From contig NZ_JBQEKA010000001.1 of assembly GCF_052103615.1 (NCBI RefSeq), positions 89,522-153,521 of the forward strand: a stretch of 64,000 nt of DNA, read 5' to 3'. This DNA is from Kerstersia sp052103615 (GTDB lineage Bacteria > Pseudomonadota > Gammaproteobacteria > Burkholderiales > Burkholderiaceae_B). Shown one piece after another: positions 43,839 through 52,883 of the stretch; within the stretch, counting starts at the first letter, position 1, and each line of letters starts with the position of its first letter. A program made the position numbers and the translations under genes. A model generated the notes under the pieces. That model was not told the origin of the DNA. It worked only from the letters and a program-made list of their open reading frames with translations, and searched no databases.

Positions 43839-45320
43839 TCAGTGAGACGGATTGGCCCAGGCAATCGGTGCCTCGTTCGTGCCCCAGTACATGCTTTTTT
43901 GCTCCATGTACTGGAAGATGCCTTCATGGCCTTTTTCCCGGCCCAGGCCCGAATCCCGCCAACCGCCAAACGGGGTCGATATCGAAAACTGCTTGTAGGT
44001 ATTGATCCAGACCGTGCCGGCCTGTACCGCCCGGCCCAGGCGCCAGGCGCGCTTGAAATCGCGGCTCCAGATCCCGGCAGCCAGCGCATACAGGCTGTCA
44101 TTGGCCTGCTCGATCAGCGCGTCCTCATCGTCAAAAGGCATGGCCACCAGCACCGGCCCGAAAATTTCCTCGCGGGCAATGCGCGCCTGGTTATCCAGGC
44201 CTTCGATAATGGTGGGGGTATAGAACCAGCCGCGCTCGAACGAACGGCCTGCCGGACGCACCCCGCCAGTGCGGATCTGCCCGCCTTCGGCGACCCCCAT
44301 CTCAACATAGCGTTCGATGCTGTCGCGATGGCGCGACGTAATCAGCGGGCCCATCTGCGTTTTTTCGTCAGCGGGATCCCCCACGCGCAAGGCCTGCGCG
44401 CCGGCCACCAGGCGCTGCATGAATTCGTCATAGATGCCACGCGCCACAAACAGGCGCGAACCGGCAATGCAGGATTCACCCGAACTGCTGAAGATGCCGT
44501 ACAGCACGCCGTTGACGGCGTGATCCAGGTCGGCATCATCGAGCACCATGGTGGCGGATTTCCCCCCCAGCTCCATGGAAACCGGCATCATTTTCTGCGC
44601 GGCAATGCCCGCAATATGCTTGCCGGTCGTGGTGCCGCCAGTAAAAGACACGCGGCGCACCAGAGGGTGGCGCGTGATGACATCGCCTATCACCGAGCCC
44701 TTGCCCGGCAGCACACTGATCATGCCCTTGGGCACACCGGCCTCTTCACACAGCCGCGCCAGTTCCAGCGACAACAATGGCGTTACCTCTGCCGGTTTCA
44801 GAATCACGGCATTACCGGCGGCCAGCGCTGGCGCCAGCTTCTGCGCGTCGCTGGCAATGGGCGAATTCCAGGGCGTGATGGCGGCCACCACCCCCATAGG
44901 CTCATGCACACTCATGGTGACGTAATCGCCACGCGAAGGCGTAATGACATCTCCCAGCGTTTCGCAGGCCGCGCCAAAGTATTGGAACGTCGCCGCCGCA
45001 CTGGCGACCAGGGCGCGGGTTTCCTGAATGGGCTTGCCGTTGTCCTGGCGCTGTAATTGCGCCAGCATTTCAGCCCGCTGGCGAATCAGCGCAGCCACCC
45101 GGTACAGCACTTCGGCGCGCTGGTGCGGCAGGCGCCGCGCCCAATCCGTGCGCAAGAAAGCCGCATGCGCGCGCTCGATGGCTTCTTCCGCATCGGCAGC
45201 ACTGGCCGCATTCAGACGCGCCACTTCCTCGCCCGTCGCCGGGTACAGGCTGGCGTATTCCTCGCCGCGGCCCGGACGCCATTCACCGGCAATATTGATA
45301 GGCAAAAGCGCTGGATACAT
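43839..45320 (-). CDS. Aldehyde dehydrogenase (muconic-semialdehyde type)
   Basis: 493-residue NAD(P)-dependent dehydrogenase with the catalytic Cys284 (GESCIAG), general base Glu250 (MELGGKS), and Asn152 of the oxyanion hole (TPWNSP). It is likely to oxidise the ring-cleavage semialdehyde in this operon, though family membership alone does not fix substrate. The ATG at 45320 (MYPALLPINIAGEW) was preferred over a longer frame. Confidence 0.92.
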   Translation of the reverse strand: MYPALLPINIAGEWRPGRGEEYASLYPATGEEVARLNAASAADAEEAIERAHAAFLRTDWARRLPHQRAEVLYRVAALIRQRAEMLAQLQRQDNGKPIQETRALVASAAATFQYFGAACETLGDVITPSRGDYVTMSVHEPMGVVAAITPWNSPIASDAQKLAPALAAGNAVILKPAEVTPLLSLELARLCEEAGVPKGMISVLPGKGSVIGDVITRHPLVRRVSFTGGTTTGKHIAGIAAQKMMPVSMELGGKSATMVLDDADLDHAVNGVLYGIFSSSGESCIAGSRLFVARGIYDEFMQRLVAGAQALRVGDPADEKTQMGPLITSRHRDSIERYVEMGVAEGGQIRTGGVRPAGRSFERGWFYTPTIIEGLDNQARIAREEIFGPVLVAMPFDDEDALIEQANDSLYALAAGIWSRDFKRAWRLGRAVQAGTVWINTYKQFSISTPFGGWRDSGLGREKGHEGIFQYMEQKSMYWGTNEAPIAWANPSH

Positions 45321-45357
45321 GATGAATCTTCCTGGTGCGTTAAGGTTGGCCGTCGCG

Positions 45358-46149
45358 CTAAATCGCCACGGCCGCAACCCGGTTGCGTATCGCCCGCGCC
45401 AGGCTGTAAACCGTTTGCGCGGAGGTTTTGGGATTACTGGCCAAGGGCAGGTTACGCATGCTCAGTTCGACGCTGCCGAAGGTGCCCGCGGCTTCGACGC
45501 GATGAATGTTGTCGTTCACGCCCGGGTCGGCCACCAGCTGCACCTGCGTGGCATCCAGCCCCAATCCGGCCAGCGCCACCGTTGCCGCCACATTGGCATT
45601 GCGCGGATACAGCCGGGCGGCTTCCCGCGCCGTTCCTTCGAAAATGACCTGCGGCTGGGTCAGGCTGGCCAAATCGGCCACCTGCTCCGCAGGCGTATCG
45701 CGCCAGGCCTGCGGCGGCTTGCGCCCGATATAGCGCACCTGCGCCAGCCCGCCCAGCCGCGCCGCCGCCAACACGTCGATGGCACCGATGGCGCCCGCCA
45801 CGAATTCAGCCTGAGTGCCGCCGGCCTGCGCCGCCTGCTCTATCTGCTCCACCATGCCCGGCTCCGCCATCGCCCCCATGGACGCCACGATGCAAGGCAT
45901 CCCGGCACGCAGCGCGGGCAGCACATGCTGGATCACGGCAGCGTGGCCGGCCGCTTCCACCACCAGGTCCACATCCGCCAAGGGAACCTGACGCACGGCT
46001 GGCACGCCCGGCAAGGCCGCCGCCAGGCGCGCCACCATCGAGTCGTCCGGCGTGACGACCGCTGCGATGCTGACTGCCGGCTCCTGCGCCAGCAATTCAG
46101 CCAGCGCGCTGCCGATGGCGCCAAAACCAATCAGGGCGATGCGTAACAT
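45358..46149 (-). CDS. nadX: L-aspartate dehydrogenase
   Basis: 263-residue enzyme interconverting aspartate and iminoaspartate/oxaloacetate plus ammonia with NAD(P). Nucleotide motif GFGAIG (8-13), family segment RLYPRNANVAAT and catalytic His216 in DPGVNDNIHRVE are all present. In an aromatic catabolic operon it points to release or use of nitrogen, or reuse of the fold for another imine. Not linked to nadA/nadC here, so NAD synthesis is unlikely. Confidence 0.88.
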   Translation of the reverse strand: MLRIALIGFGAIGSALAELLAQEPAVSIAAVVTPDDSMVARLAAALPGVPAVRQVPLADVDLVVEAAGHAAVIQHVLPALRAGMPCIVASMGAMAEPGMVEQIEQAAQAGGTQAEFVAGAIGAIDVLAAARLGGLAQVRYIGRKPPQAWRDTPAEQVADLASLTQPQVIFEGTAREAARLYPRNANVAATVALAGLGLDATQVQLVADPGVNDNIHRVEAAGTFGSVELSMRNLPLASNPKTSAQTVYSLARAIRNRVAAVAI

Positions 46150-46165
46150 AGTCAGACGCTCCTGC

Positions 46166-47878
46166 TCACAGTGTGGCCGGCTGCAACGCCGGAATTTGGT
46201 TGAGCTGATTCACCGGCGGGCCGGCGAACACGGACTTGAATTGACCGATGGACAGCATGTCCACTTCCAGCAGGAACGGGCCGGCACGGCGGTTGGCCTG
46301 CTGCAATACCCCCGGCAATTGCGCCAGATCCGACACACGCGCATGCGCCAGGCCCATGCTCTGGCACAGCTGGGCGTAATCCGGCGTGTGCAAATCGACA
46401 TAGCAGCGGCGGCTGCCGTACTGGGCGTCCTGAATGTTCTTGATGACGCCATAGCCCTTGTCATTCATGAGCACGATCAGCACATCGCAAGCTTCCTGCA
46501 CCAGCGTGGCCAATTCGCCCAGATTGAGAATGAAGCCGCCATCACCCGCCAGGCAAAGCGTCTTGCGGCCCGACTGCGTGACCGCCGCCCCCACCGCCGC
46601 GCCAATGGCCATGGGCATGCCCTGGCCAATGCCGCCGCCGGTCGCATGCACACCCTGGTTGGGCTCGAAAATTCGCAGCTCGCGATTGCCCCAGGTGCTG
46701 TTCGAGACCGTGACATCGCGCACCCAGTTGAAATTGCGCCCGTAGGCCTGCTGCAATTGCGCCACCAGCGCCTGATAAGGGCCCAGGCCATCGCGCAAGG
46801 TAGCCACGGCTTCTGCCTTAACGGCCTCCAGGTCGTCTATCAGCGCCGCATCGGCTTGCCAGCCGCGCTGCTCCAGACGGTCGGCCAGCCCTTCCAGCAC
46901 CAGCCGCGCATCGCCCCAGACAAACAAATCATTGGCGTAACAACGCCCAGCCGCTGCCGCATCGGCATCTACCCGGTACAAAGGCTTGGGCAGCTTCAAT
47001 TCATATTTCAGGGTTTCATTGCTGCGCAGACGCGAGCCGACGACCAGCATGGCATCGCAGCGCTGATAAAACGCTTCTACCGGTTTTTGCAGGTTATAGG
47101 CGCCCAGCGAGCCGCGTTCGTCTTCCGGCACAATGCCGCGCCCTTGCACGCTGGCAACGATGCCAAAACCCAGGCGCCGCAGCCGCTGCACGGCAGCGCC
47201 CGCCTGCCGCGCGCCGCCGCCCAGCCACAGCAAAGGGCGCCGGGAGGCGGCGAGCTGGTCAGCCAGGCCATCGAGCTGCGCCGCGTCCGGGACAGCGCGC
47301 GGCACGGGCAGCGGTTCCAGCGCCAGTTCATCGGGCAGCGGAATCAGGCTTTGCTGCACATCAATCGGAATTTCCAGGCTGACCGGGCCGCTAGGCGCGC
47401 TCAGCGCCGCCTGCACGGCCTTCTTCAGCACGCCAAGCACATTTTCCGGGCTGTAGGCGCGGAACGCGGCTTTGGATACCGCTTCCAGCATCTTCAACTG
47501 GGCCGGCGCCTCGTGGATATAGGACATGCCCCGATCCAGATACGGCACTTCGATCTGGCCCGTGATGTGCAGCACCGGCGCGCCAGCGGTCAAGGCTTCC
47601 ACCATGCTGCCGGCGATATTGCCGGCGGCTGGCCCGGTGCTGGTAATGCAGACGCCCAGCTGGGACGTCGAACGCGCATAAGCGTCAGCCATATTGCCCG
47701 CGCCGGCTTCGCCGCGCGCCGGCACAAAGCGCACCACGCCGCGCTGCGCGAAGGCATCGAGTATCGGCATGTTGTGGATGGAAATGACACCGAATGCGGC
47801 GCGCACGCCGCACTTTTCCAGGAAGGCAGCGACGACCGCACCTACGGTCACCATCGGGGGGTGTTGATGTTCAGGCAT
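46166..47878 (-). CDS. Thiamine-diphosphate-dependent enzyme (acetolactate-synthase/decarboxylase-like)
   Basis: 570-residue protein with the three-domain ThDP fold. The catalytic glutamate is Glu57 (RGEAGAGNMADAYAR), and the ThDP/magnesium motif is GDGGFILNLGEL ... MNDKGYGVIKN. It could decarboxylate a 2-oxo acid or condense one with an aldehyde; no specificity residues are recognised. The ATG at 47878 overlaps the upstream SDR stop by 8 bp, so it is translationally coupled. Confidence 0.88.
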   Translation of the reverse strand: MPEHQHPPMVTVGAVVAAFLEKCGVRAAFGVISIHNMPILDAFAQRGVVRFVPARGEAGAGNMADAYARSTSQLGVCITSTGPAAGNIAGSMVEALTAGAPVLHITGQIEVPYLDRGMSYIHEAPAQLKMLEAVSKAAFRAYSPENVLGVLKKAVQAALSAPSGPVSLEIPIDVQQSLIPLPDELALEPLPVPRAVPDAAQLDGLADQLAASRRPLLWLGGGARQAGAAVQRLRRLGFGIVASVQGRGIVPEDERGSLGAYNLQKPVEAFYQRCDAMLVVGSRLRSNETLKYELKLPKPLYRVDADAAAAGRCYANDLFVWGDARLVLEGLADRLEQRGWQADAALIDDLEAVKAEAVATLRDGLGPYQALVAQLQQAYGRNFNWVRDVTVSNSTWGNRELRIFEPNQGVHATGGGIGQGMPMAIGAAVGAAVTQSGRKTLCLAGDGGFILNLGELATLVQEACDVLIVLMNDKGYGVIKNIQDAQYGSRRCYVDLHTPDYAQLCQSMGLAHARVSDLAQLPGVLQQANRRAGPFLLEVDMLSIGQFKSVFAGPPVNQLNQIPALQPATL

Positions 47879-48758
47879 TGCGCGAATGACCTCCAGAAAT
47901 ATCCATGTGACTGCCCGTCGTATAGCTGGACAGAGGGGAAGCAAGAAAAACCACCGCCTGCGCGGCCTCTTCGGGACGGCCCAGACGGCCCAGGGGAATA
48001 TGTTTGGCGCGCGCCAGTTCACGCGTCCACTCCGCCCAATCCTGCCCGCGTTCGCTGCGCGCCTCGAAACGACGGCGCCACTGGCCGGATTCGATCAGAC
48101 CGATCAGGATGCCGTTGACCCGCACCCCCTGAGGCGCGAACTCCGTTGCCAGTGAACGCACCAGATTGAGCAGGCCGGCACGGGCGGCCGAGGTCGCAAC
48201 CATATGCGGCTCGGGCTGCCGCGCCAGCAGCGAGTTGGAACAAACGATGGCGGCATCCCCCAGCTCACTGGCGCACTGCGCCAGCTGCGGCAGAAAGGCT
48301 CGCGTCGGGTAAATCACGGAAAAGAATTTCAGGTGCAGTTCTTCACGCCAGGCGTCATCGCCCGTACTGGCAAACGTGGAGACCCGGCCTTGGCCGGCAT
48401 TGTTGATCAGCATCGCCGCCGGCCCCAGCTCGCATTCCACCGCACTGGCAAAATCGCGCACGCTGGTTTCATCCAGGACATTGCAGGTCTGCGCCAGCAA
48501 CCGGGCACCGGGATGGCGCTGCCGCAAGCTTGCCTGCGCAGCATCCAGGCGCGCGCTGTCACGGCCACAGATCGCGACCGAAGCGCCACAGGCCAGCAGC
48601 AGTTCAGCGGTGGCCAGGCCTATGCCCGAACTGCCGCCTGTGACCACTGCCGTCCGCCCTGCCAGCGCGTCAGGACGCCAGCCCGCCACTGGCGGCATTG
48701 CCCCCGGCGCAACCCGCTCCGGCGGCATCACACCCGTTCCTTGGCTCATGCCCATCAT
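47871..48758 (-). CDS. SDR-fold protein lacking the catalytic Tyr-Lys pair
   Basis: 295-residue Rossmann protein with an intact cofactor motif TGGSSGIG (40-47) and NNAG (119-122). At the active site, where SDRs have YxxxK, it reads M186-V-A-T-S190: Tyr is replaced by Met and Lys by Ser. It should still bind NAD(P) but not catalyse ordinary SDR redox chemistry. It overlaps both the ThDP gene and the IclR gene. A structural or regulatory role, or different chemistry, is inferred. Confidence 0.85.
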   Translation of the reverse strand: MMGMSQGTGVMPPERVAPGAMPPVAGWRPDALAGRTAVVTGGSSGIGLATAELLLACGASVAICGRDSARLDAAQASLRQRHPGARLLAQTCNVLDETSVRDFASAVECELGPAAMLINNAGQGRVSTFASTGDDAWREELHLKFFSVIYPTRAFLPQLAQCASELGDAAIVCSNSLLARQPEPHMVATSAARAGLLNLVRSLATEFAPQGVRVNGILIGLIESGQWRRRFEARSERGQDWAEWTRELARAKHIPLGRLGRPEEAAQAVVFLASPLSSYTTGSHMDISGGHSRNA

Positions 48759-49618
48759 GCCGCTCCTTTCAGCAAGTACTGCGGCTTGCGGCGCTGCTGC
48801 GCCGGCGCGTAATCCAGCAAGCCAGACAATTCATTGGCCACTTGGCAAACGCTGTCGATCAGCATCAGTTTCTGCGCCGGGTCTATGTGCGGCATGCCCA
48901 GCGTCAGGCCCAGCGCCGCGACAATCTTTCCCTGGTGGTTGTAAACCGGCGCCGCCACGGTCGAGATATGCAGCTCGTAAAAACCTTCGGCGGCGATATA
49001 TCCGCGCTCGCGTATCCGCATGGCGGACTCATACAGTTCATTGACATCTTTCGGCGTTTGCGGCGAAAACACTTCCAGGCTGTTCTCCGGATACAGTTCC
49101 TTGAGCTGCGCCAGCGTCAGGCCGCCCAATAAGGCATGCCCCAGCGCCGTGGCATGCGCAGGCAAGCGCGTGCCGACAGACACAGACCCGATGAACGGGG
49201 TATTCGGCGTCGTGGTCTTGGCCACATACACGATGTTCTGGCCGTCGCGCACCACCAAGTTGGCAGCGTGGCCGACTTCATGGCACAAACGGTTGATCAG
49301 GGGCGTGCCCAGTTCCGTCAGATCCAGTGACGCCAGATACTCGAAACCCAGCCGCAGCACGCCCAGACCCAGCTTGTATTCGCGGCCGTTTTCCGAGCGT
49401 TCCAGATAGCCCATGTATTCCAGCGTATTGAGCAGCCGGAAAACGGTAGAACGCGGCAATTGCAGGCGCTGCGTCAATTCCGGCGCGCCGATTTGACGTT
49501 TTTCCCGGCTGAACTCGCTCAATATCAGCAGGCCGCGCTCCAGCGCCGGCACCATGTAGCGCAGGGCATCGTCATCCTGCGTGTTGATGACGCTTTGCTC
49601 GTCCATCTGCTCGTTCAT
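48755..49618 (-). CDS. IclR family transcriptional regulator
   Basis: 287-residue regulator with an N-terminal winged helix (about 25-85; ALERGLLILSEFSREKRQIG, LPRSTVFRLLNTLEYMGYLE) and a C-terminal effector domain (about 100-270; HEVGHAANLVVRDGQNIVYVAK, PAHATALGHALLGG). It overlaps neighbours on both sides by 4 bp, placing it inside the operon it probably controls. The frame is open far upstream, but MNEQMDEQSVINT is chosen because it overlaps the hydrolase stop. Confidence 0.92.
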   Translation of the reverse strand: MNEQMDEQSVINTQDDDALRYMVPALERGLLILSEFSREKRQIGAPELTQRLQLPRSTVFRLLNTLEYMGYLERSENGREYKLGLGVLRLGFEYLASLDLTELGTPLINRLCHEVGHAANLVVRDGQNIVYVAKTTTPNTPFIGSVSVGTRLPAHATALGHALLGGLTLAQLKELYPENSLEVFSPQTPKDVNELYESAMRIRERGYIAAEGFYELHISTVAAPVYNHQGKIVAALGLTLGMPHIDPAQKLMLIDSVCQVANELSGLLDYAPAQQRRKPQYLLKGAA

Positions 49619-50556
49619 CTGTCCACTCCTTGATCGGTTCGGGCAGGCAGGTTTTGCAGCACCTGCCCCACCATGGCAGCCAGTGCTGCCGGCTGCTCCA
49701 CATAACAGGCATGCCCGGCACCGCTGATGCGTTGCAAAGGCACATCCAGCGCTGCCGCCACCGCTTCGCAGGCGTCCGGCGGTGTCACGATATCTTCGGC
49801 GCCGCACCAGACCTGCACCGGCAAAGCAGGCTGCACAGCAGCGATATGGCGGCAGTCCGACAACAAATCGCCGCCGCACAGCATCTCCACCGCCTGGACA
49901 TAACCCGCCTCATTCAGGCGCGCCATATTCCAGTACACCCAGGCCCGCGCCCGGCCATCCGCCTGCGGGGCCAACAGCCGGCCATGACGGCTGGCAGCCA
50001 TGGCCGCTATGCCCCCGGCCTGCGCGATTTCCGCCAGCCGGCGCTGCCGGACTTCGCCGCCCTGGGCCTCGCGCGCCAGCGTGCCGTAACCCTGCGCCGG
50101 ACTGACCAGCACCAGCCCGCGCGGCGTACAGCCCGGCCATTGCTGCGCGGTAAACGCAGCGGCGACCAAAGCGCCCAGCGAATGCCCGACCAGCACGAAA
50201 TCGTCGATGGACAAAGACGTCAGCAAACGGCGCAGCGATGCGGCGTAATCCAGCGCCGACGGCCTGGCGGCGGACAGCGGCGTGGATTCGCCGTAACCCG
50301 GCGCATCCCAGGCCAGCAGCCGGTACTTCAGATTGAAAATACGCGCCAGTTCCAGCCACGACGCCGCGCCTGAGCCGATGCCGTGCAAACAGACCAGCAC
50401 CGGCTTGCGCACATCGCCCGCGACGGTATCGCGCACGGAGACCAGTTCGCCATCCGCCAGACGGATATTGAACAGGCCGAACGTGGCCTCCAGATCCGCC
50501 AGTTGCGCGGCTGTCATCGCCAGTGGAGCCGTCAGGGTCTCAGTCATGTTGTCCAT
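49615..50556 (-). CDS. Alpha/beta-fold hydrolase
   Basis: 313-residue hydrolase with oxyanion HGIGSG (59-64), nucleophile Ser126 in GHSLG, acid Asp255 in GAEDIVTPP and His282 in GAGHACYVE. This matches C-C bond hydrolases (MhpC/BphD-like) or lactonases that act after extradiol cleavage. Coupled to the IclR gene by a 4-bp overlap. Confidence 0.87.
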   Translation of the reverse strand: MDNMTETLTAPLAMTAAQLADLEATFGLFNIRLADGELVSVRDTVAGDVRKPVLVCLHGIGSGAASWLELARIFNLKYRLLAWDAPGYGESTPLSAARPSALDYAASLRRLLTSLSIDDFVLVGHSLGALVAAAFTAQQWPGCTPRGLVLVSPAQGYGTLAREAQGGEVRQRRLAEIAQAGGIAAMAASRHGRLLAPQADGRARAWVYWNMARLNEAGYVQAVEMLCGGDLLSDCRHIAAVQPALPVQVWCGAEDIVTPPDACEAVAAALDVPLQRISGAGHACYVEQPAALAAMVGQVLQNLPARTDQGVDR

Positions 50557-50587
50557 GCCAGGAAAGAAGCAACGCCAGCGGCGCTGC

Positions 50588-51136
50588 TTACTTGGGCGCC
50601 CGCTTGATATGGGCCAGCGGGTGGTCTTCGGGGTAGGTCGGGGTGACCGGCTTTTTTGCGCCCAGCATCACGCACATCAGCGCATCCTCATCGCCGATAT
50701 TGATCTCCTCGCGATAGACGCCAGGCGGCACGGAGACCAGGTCGCGGTCGGTCAGGATGGTTTCATAGCGCTGGTCGCCCTGCGTGATCACCAGCTTGAG
50801 CTTGCCGCGAATGACGAAAAATATTTCTTCCACATCAACATGAATATGGGGCGGGCCTTCATGCCCGGCGGGAATCACCATCGTGGAAAACGTGAAGTGC
50901 TCACTGGGCACGGTATTGGTGTCAGCGGTCACGCCGGTGCCGCCAGTGCCGACATAACGCATTTGCGCGCGGCGGTACTTGGGGTCGTAATCGGCCTGGA
51001 ATTTCAGCGCATCCCAGTCATACTTGCGGGTCGCGAAACGGGCGATACGGCTATTGATCCACTCCTCGAATGTCGCGCCTTCGGGACGCGTCCAGGTAGG
51101 CTCGGTGTGGCGGGTTTGATCAGCGACTTCAGACAT
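50588..51136 (-). CDS. Cupin-domain protein
   Basis: 182-residue single-cupin protein. Metal-ligand motif PPHIHVDVEEIFFVIRG gives His97, His99 and Glu103/104; the second motif near DLVSVPPGVYREE lacks an obvious His, so the metal site may be incomplete. In catabolic operons such proteins serve as dioxygenases, isomerases or decarboxylases. Exact function unknown. Confidence 0.8.
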   Translation of the reverse strand: MSEVADQTRHTEPTWTRPEGATFEEWINSRIARFATRKYDWDALKFQADYDPKYRRAQMRYVGTGGTGVTADTNTVPSEHFTFSTMVIPAGHEGPPHIHVDVEEIFFVIRGKLKLVITQGDQRYETILTDRDLVSVPPGVYREEINIGDEDALMCVMLGAKKPVTPTYPEDHPLAHIKRAPK

Positions 51137-51217
51137 GGCGGACTCCTGCGTAAGCTCAGTGGGATGGGCGGGATGAAATTGGCGGTTTGGTGCTTGGTGC
51201 CGTACGCGTATGGCGCG

Positions 51218-52051
51218 TCACTGCATGACAAAACCGCCGTTGACCGGCAGCACCTGGCCGGTGACAAAACGCGATAGATCGGACAGCGCGAACAGCACGG
51301 CGCCGCAGACATCCGCAGCCTGCTGTTCACGCGGCAGCGCCCGGCCATCGAGGTATTTCTGATGACGCGCCTGCGGCACATATTCGGTGGCCTCCACCAG
51401 CGTGAGACCTGGCGCCACGGCATTAACGGTGATCCCGTCAGCGCCCCATTCGCGCGCCAGCGCATGCGTCATCGCGGAGACCGCGCCTTTGCTGGCGACA
51501 TAGGCCAGCAGATTGGGCGCGCCCCACAAAGCGGTATCGGACGAAAGGTTGACGATTGCGCCCCGGCCGCTGGCCTTGAGCGCGGCGTGGCACGCCCGGC
51601 TAGCCAGCCAGGTGCCGCGCACATTCACATCCATGACCTGATCCCAGGTCGCCACACTCAGCGCGTGCGCATCCTTGCCGCCGGAATTGGTGATGGCAGC
51701 GTTGTTGACCAGGCCATCCAATCCCCCCAGCCTGCCCAGCGCCTCTTCAACGGCCCGCTCGACACTGGCGGGATCAGCCAGATCCAGCATGACCGTATGC
51801 GCATCGGCCCCTTCCGCGCGCAGGCTTTCGCCCGCCTGCGCCAGCTGCGCTTCCAGACGGTCGGCCAGCACCACGCTGGCACCCGCCCTGGCGATGCTGC
51901 GCGCAAAGGCCAGCCCCAGTCCGCGCGCGGCCCCCGTCACCAAAATGCGGCGGCCTTGCAGCAAGCCTGCCGGGACAGATGCCAGCCAGCCCTGCAAGCT
52001 GGCATCGTCTGCCGCTCCCAGCGTTGGCGCAATATTCTTTTGACTTTGCAT
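51218..52051 (-). CDS. SDR family oxidoreductase (catalytically complete)
   Basis: 277-residue short-chain dehydrogenase with TGAARGLG (39-46), NNAA (117-120), catalytic Ser170/171, Tyr184 and Lys188 (AYVASKGA), and the C-terminal VNAVAPGLT. It contrasts with the operon's other SDR, which lacks Tyr and Lys. Likely NAD(P)-dependent alcohol/ketone oxidoreductase; substrate unknown. Confidence 0.9.
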   Translation of the reverse strand: MQSQKNIAPTLGAADDASLQGWLASVPAGLLQGRRILVTGAARGLGLAFARSIARAGASVVLADRLEAQLAQAGESLRAEGADAHTVMLDLADPASVERAVEEALGRLGGLDGLVNNAAITNSGGKDAHALSVATWDQVMDVNVRGTWLASRACHAALKASGRGAIVNLSSDTALWGAPNLLAYVASKGAVSAMTHALAREWGADGITVNAVAPGLTLVEATEYVPQARHQKYLDGRALPREQQAADVCGAVLFALSDLSRFVTGQVLPVNGGFVMQ

Positions 52052-52066
52052 GATGCTTGCCCGCCC

Positions 52067-52843
52067 TTAAGTCGTCGTGACCGAAGCGCGCGGCAGGTAA
52101 TGCAGCACCCGGCGTTCCAGCCAGACCACTGCCCAATAGGCCAGCAGGCCGACCAGCGTCAGTGCGGCAATGGCCACGAATACCGCCGCGGTATTGCCCT
52201 GCCCCTCGCCATCGACCAGCAGGTAGCCCAGGCCTTTGTTGCCGCCGACCAGCTCACCCACCGTCACACCGATTACCGCCAGCGTCGCGGCAATCCGCAG
52301 ACCGGAAAACAGCGACGGCAGCGCAGACGGAAACTCCACCAGGCGGAAGATCTGCACCCGGCCCGCATTCAGGGTGCGCACCAGGTTCACCATATCCGGG
52401 TCCACCGTTCGCACGGCCGACAGCACGTTGATCATGACCGGGAAAAATACGATCAGGATGGCGACCAGAATCTTGGGATAGATGGTGTAGCCCAGCCACA
52501 TCACGAACAGCGGCGCGAATGCCACCTTGGGCGCAATCTGCAAGGCCAGGATGTATGGCGACAGCACGGATTCCGCCTTGGGGGACAAACCCAGGCCGAC
52601 ACCAAACATGATCCCCAGCAGCGACCCCAGCACAAAGCCCAGCACGACTTCCAGCATGGTGATCCAGAAGTGCGAGGCCAGATCACTGTTGTGCCACATA
52701 TGCCCGGCTTCGCTGAGCACCCGTGTGAACTTCGGGAAGACATATTCGGGCATGCCGAACAGGCCCGGCCCCCACTGCCACAGTGCCAGGAAAACCAGCA
52801 GCACGGCTGCGCTGCTGAGGTAGGTGGAATAATCTTTCTTCAT
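52067..52843 (-). CDS. ABC transporter permease (SsuC type) of the catabolic operon
   Basis: 258-residue permease with about six membrane segments, the EAA-like loop VNLVRTLNAGRVQIFRLVEFPSALP, and GLRIAATLAVIGVTVGELVGG typical of the NitT/TauT class. The internal ATG at 52843 (MKKDYSTYLS) is chosen over a longer open frame that overlaps the binding-protein gene. It is 40 bp after the binding-protein gene. Confidence 0.9.
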   Translation of the reverse strand: MKKDYSTYLSSAAVLLVFLALWQWGPGLFGMPEYVFPKFTRVLSEAGHMWHNSDLASHFWITMLEVVLGFVLGSLLGIMFGVGLGLSPKAESVLSPYILALQIAPKVAFAPLFVMWLGYTIYPKILVAILIVFFPVMINVLSAVRTVDPDMVNLVRTLNAGRVQIFRLVEFPSALPSLFSGLRIAATLAVIGVTVGELVGGNKGLGYLLVDGEGQGNTAAVFVAIAALTLVGLLAYWAVVWLERRVLHYLPRASVTTT

Positions 52844-52883
52844 TGCGCCATTGCCTTGTAGTAATGCGCCGTCCGCCTGGGCG

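Noticed and set aside
42534..45056. 840-codon open frame on the plus strand
   Set aside because: It is antisense to the FAD monooxygenase, VOC and aldehyde dehydrogenase genes, spans their boundaries, and has no family features; long antisense frames are expected at this GC content.
46052..48118. 688-codon plus-strand open frame
   Set aside because: Antisense shadow of the ThDP enzyme and part of nadX; His/Gln/Arg-rich composition with no domain.
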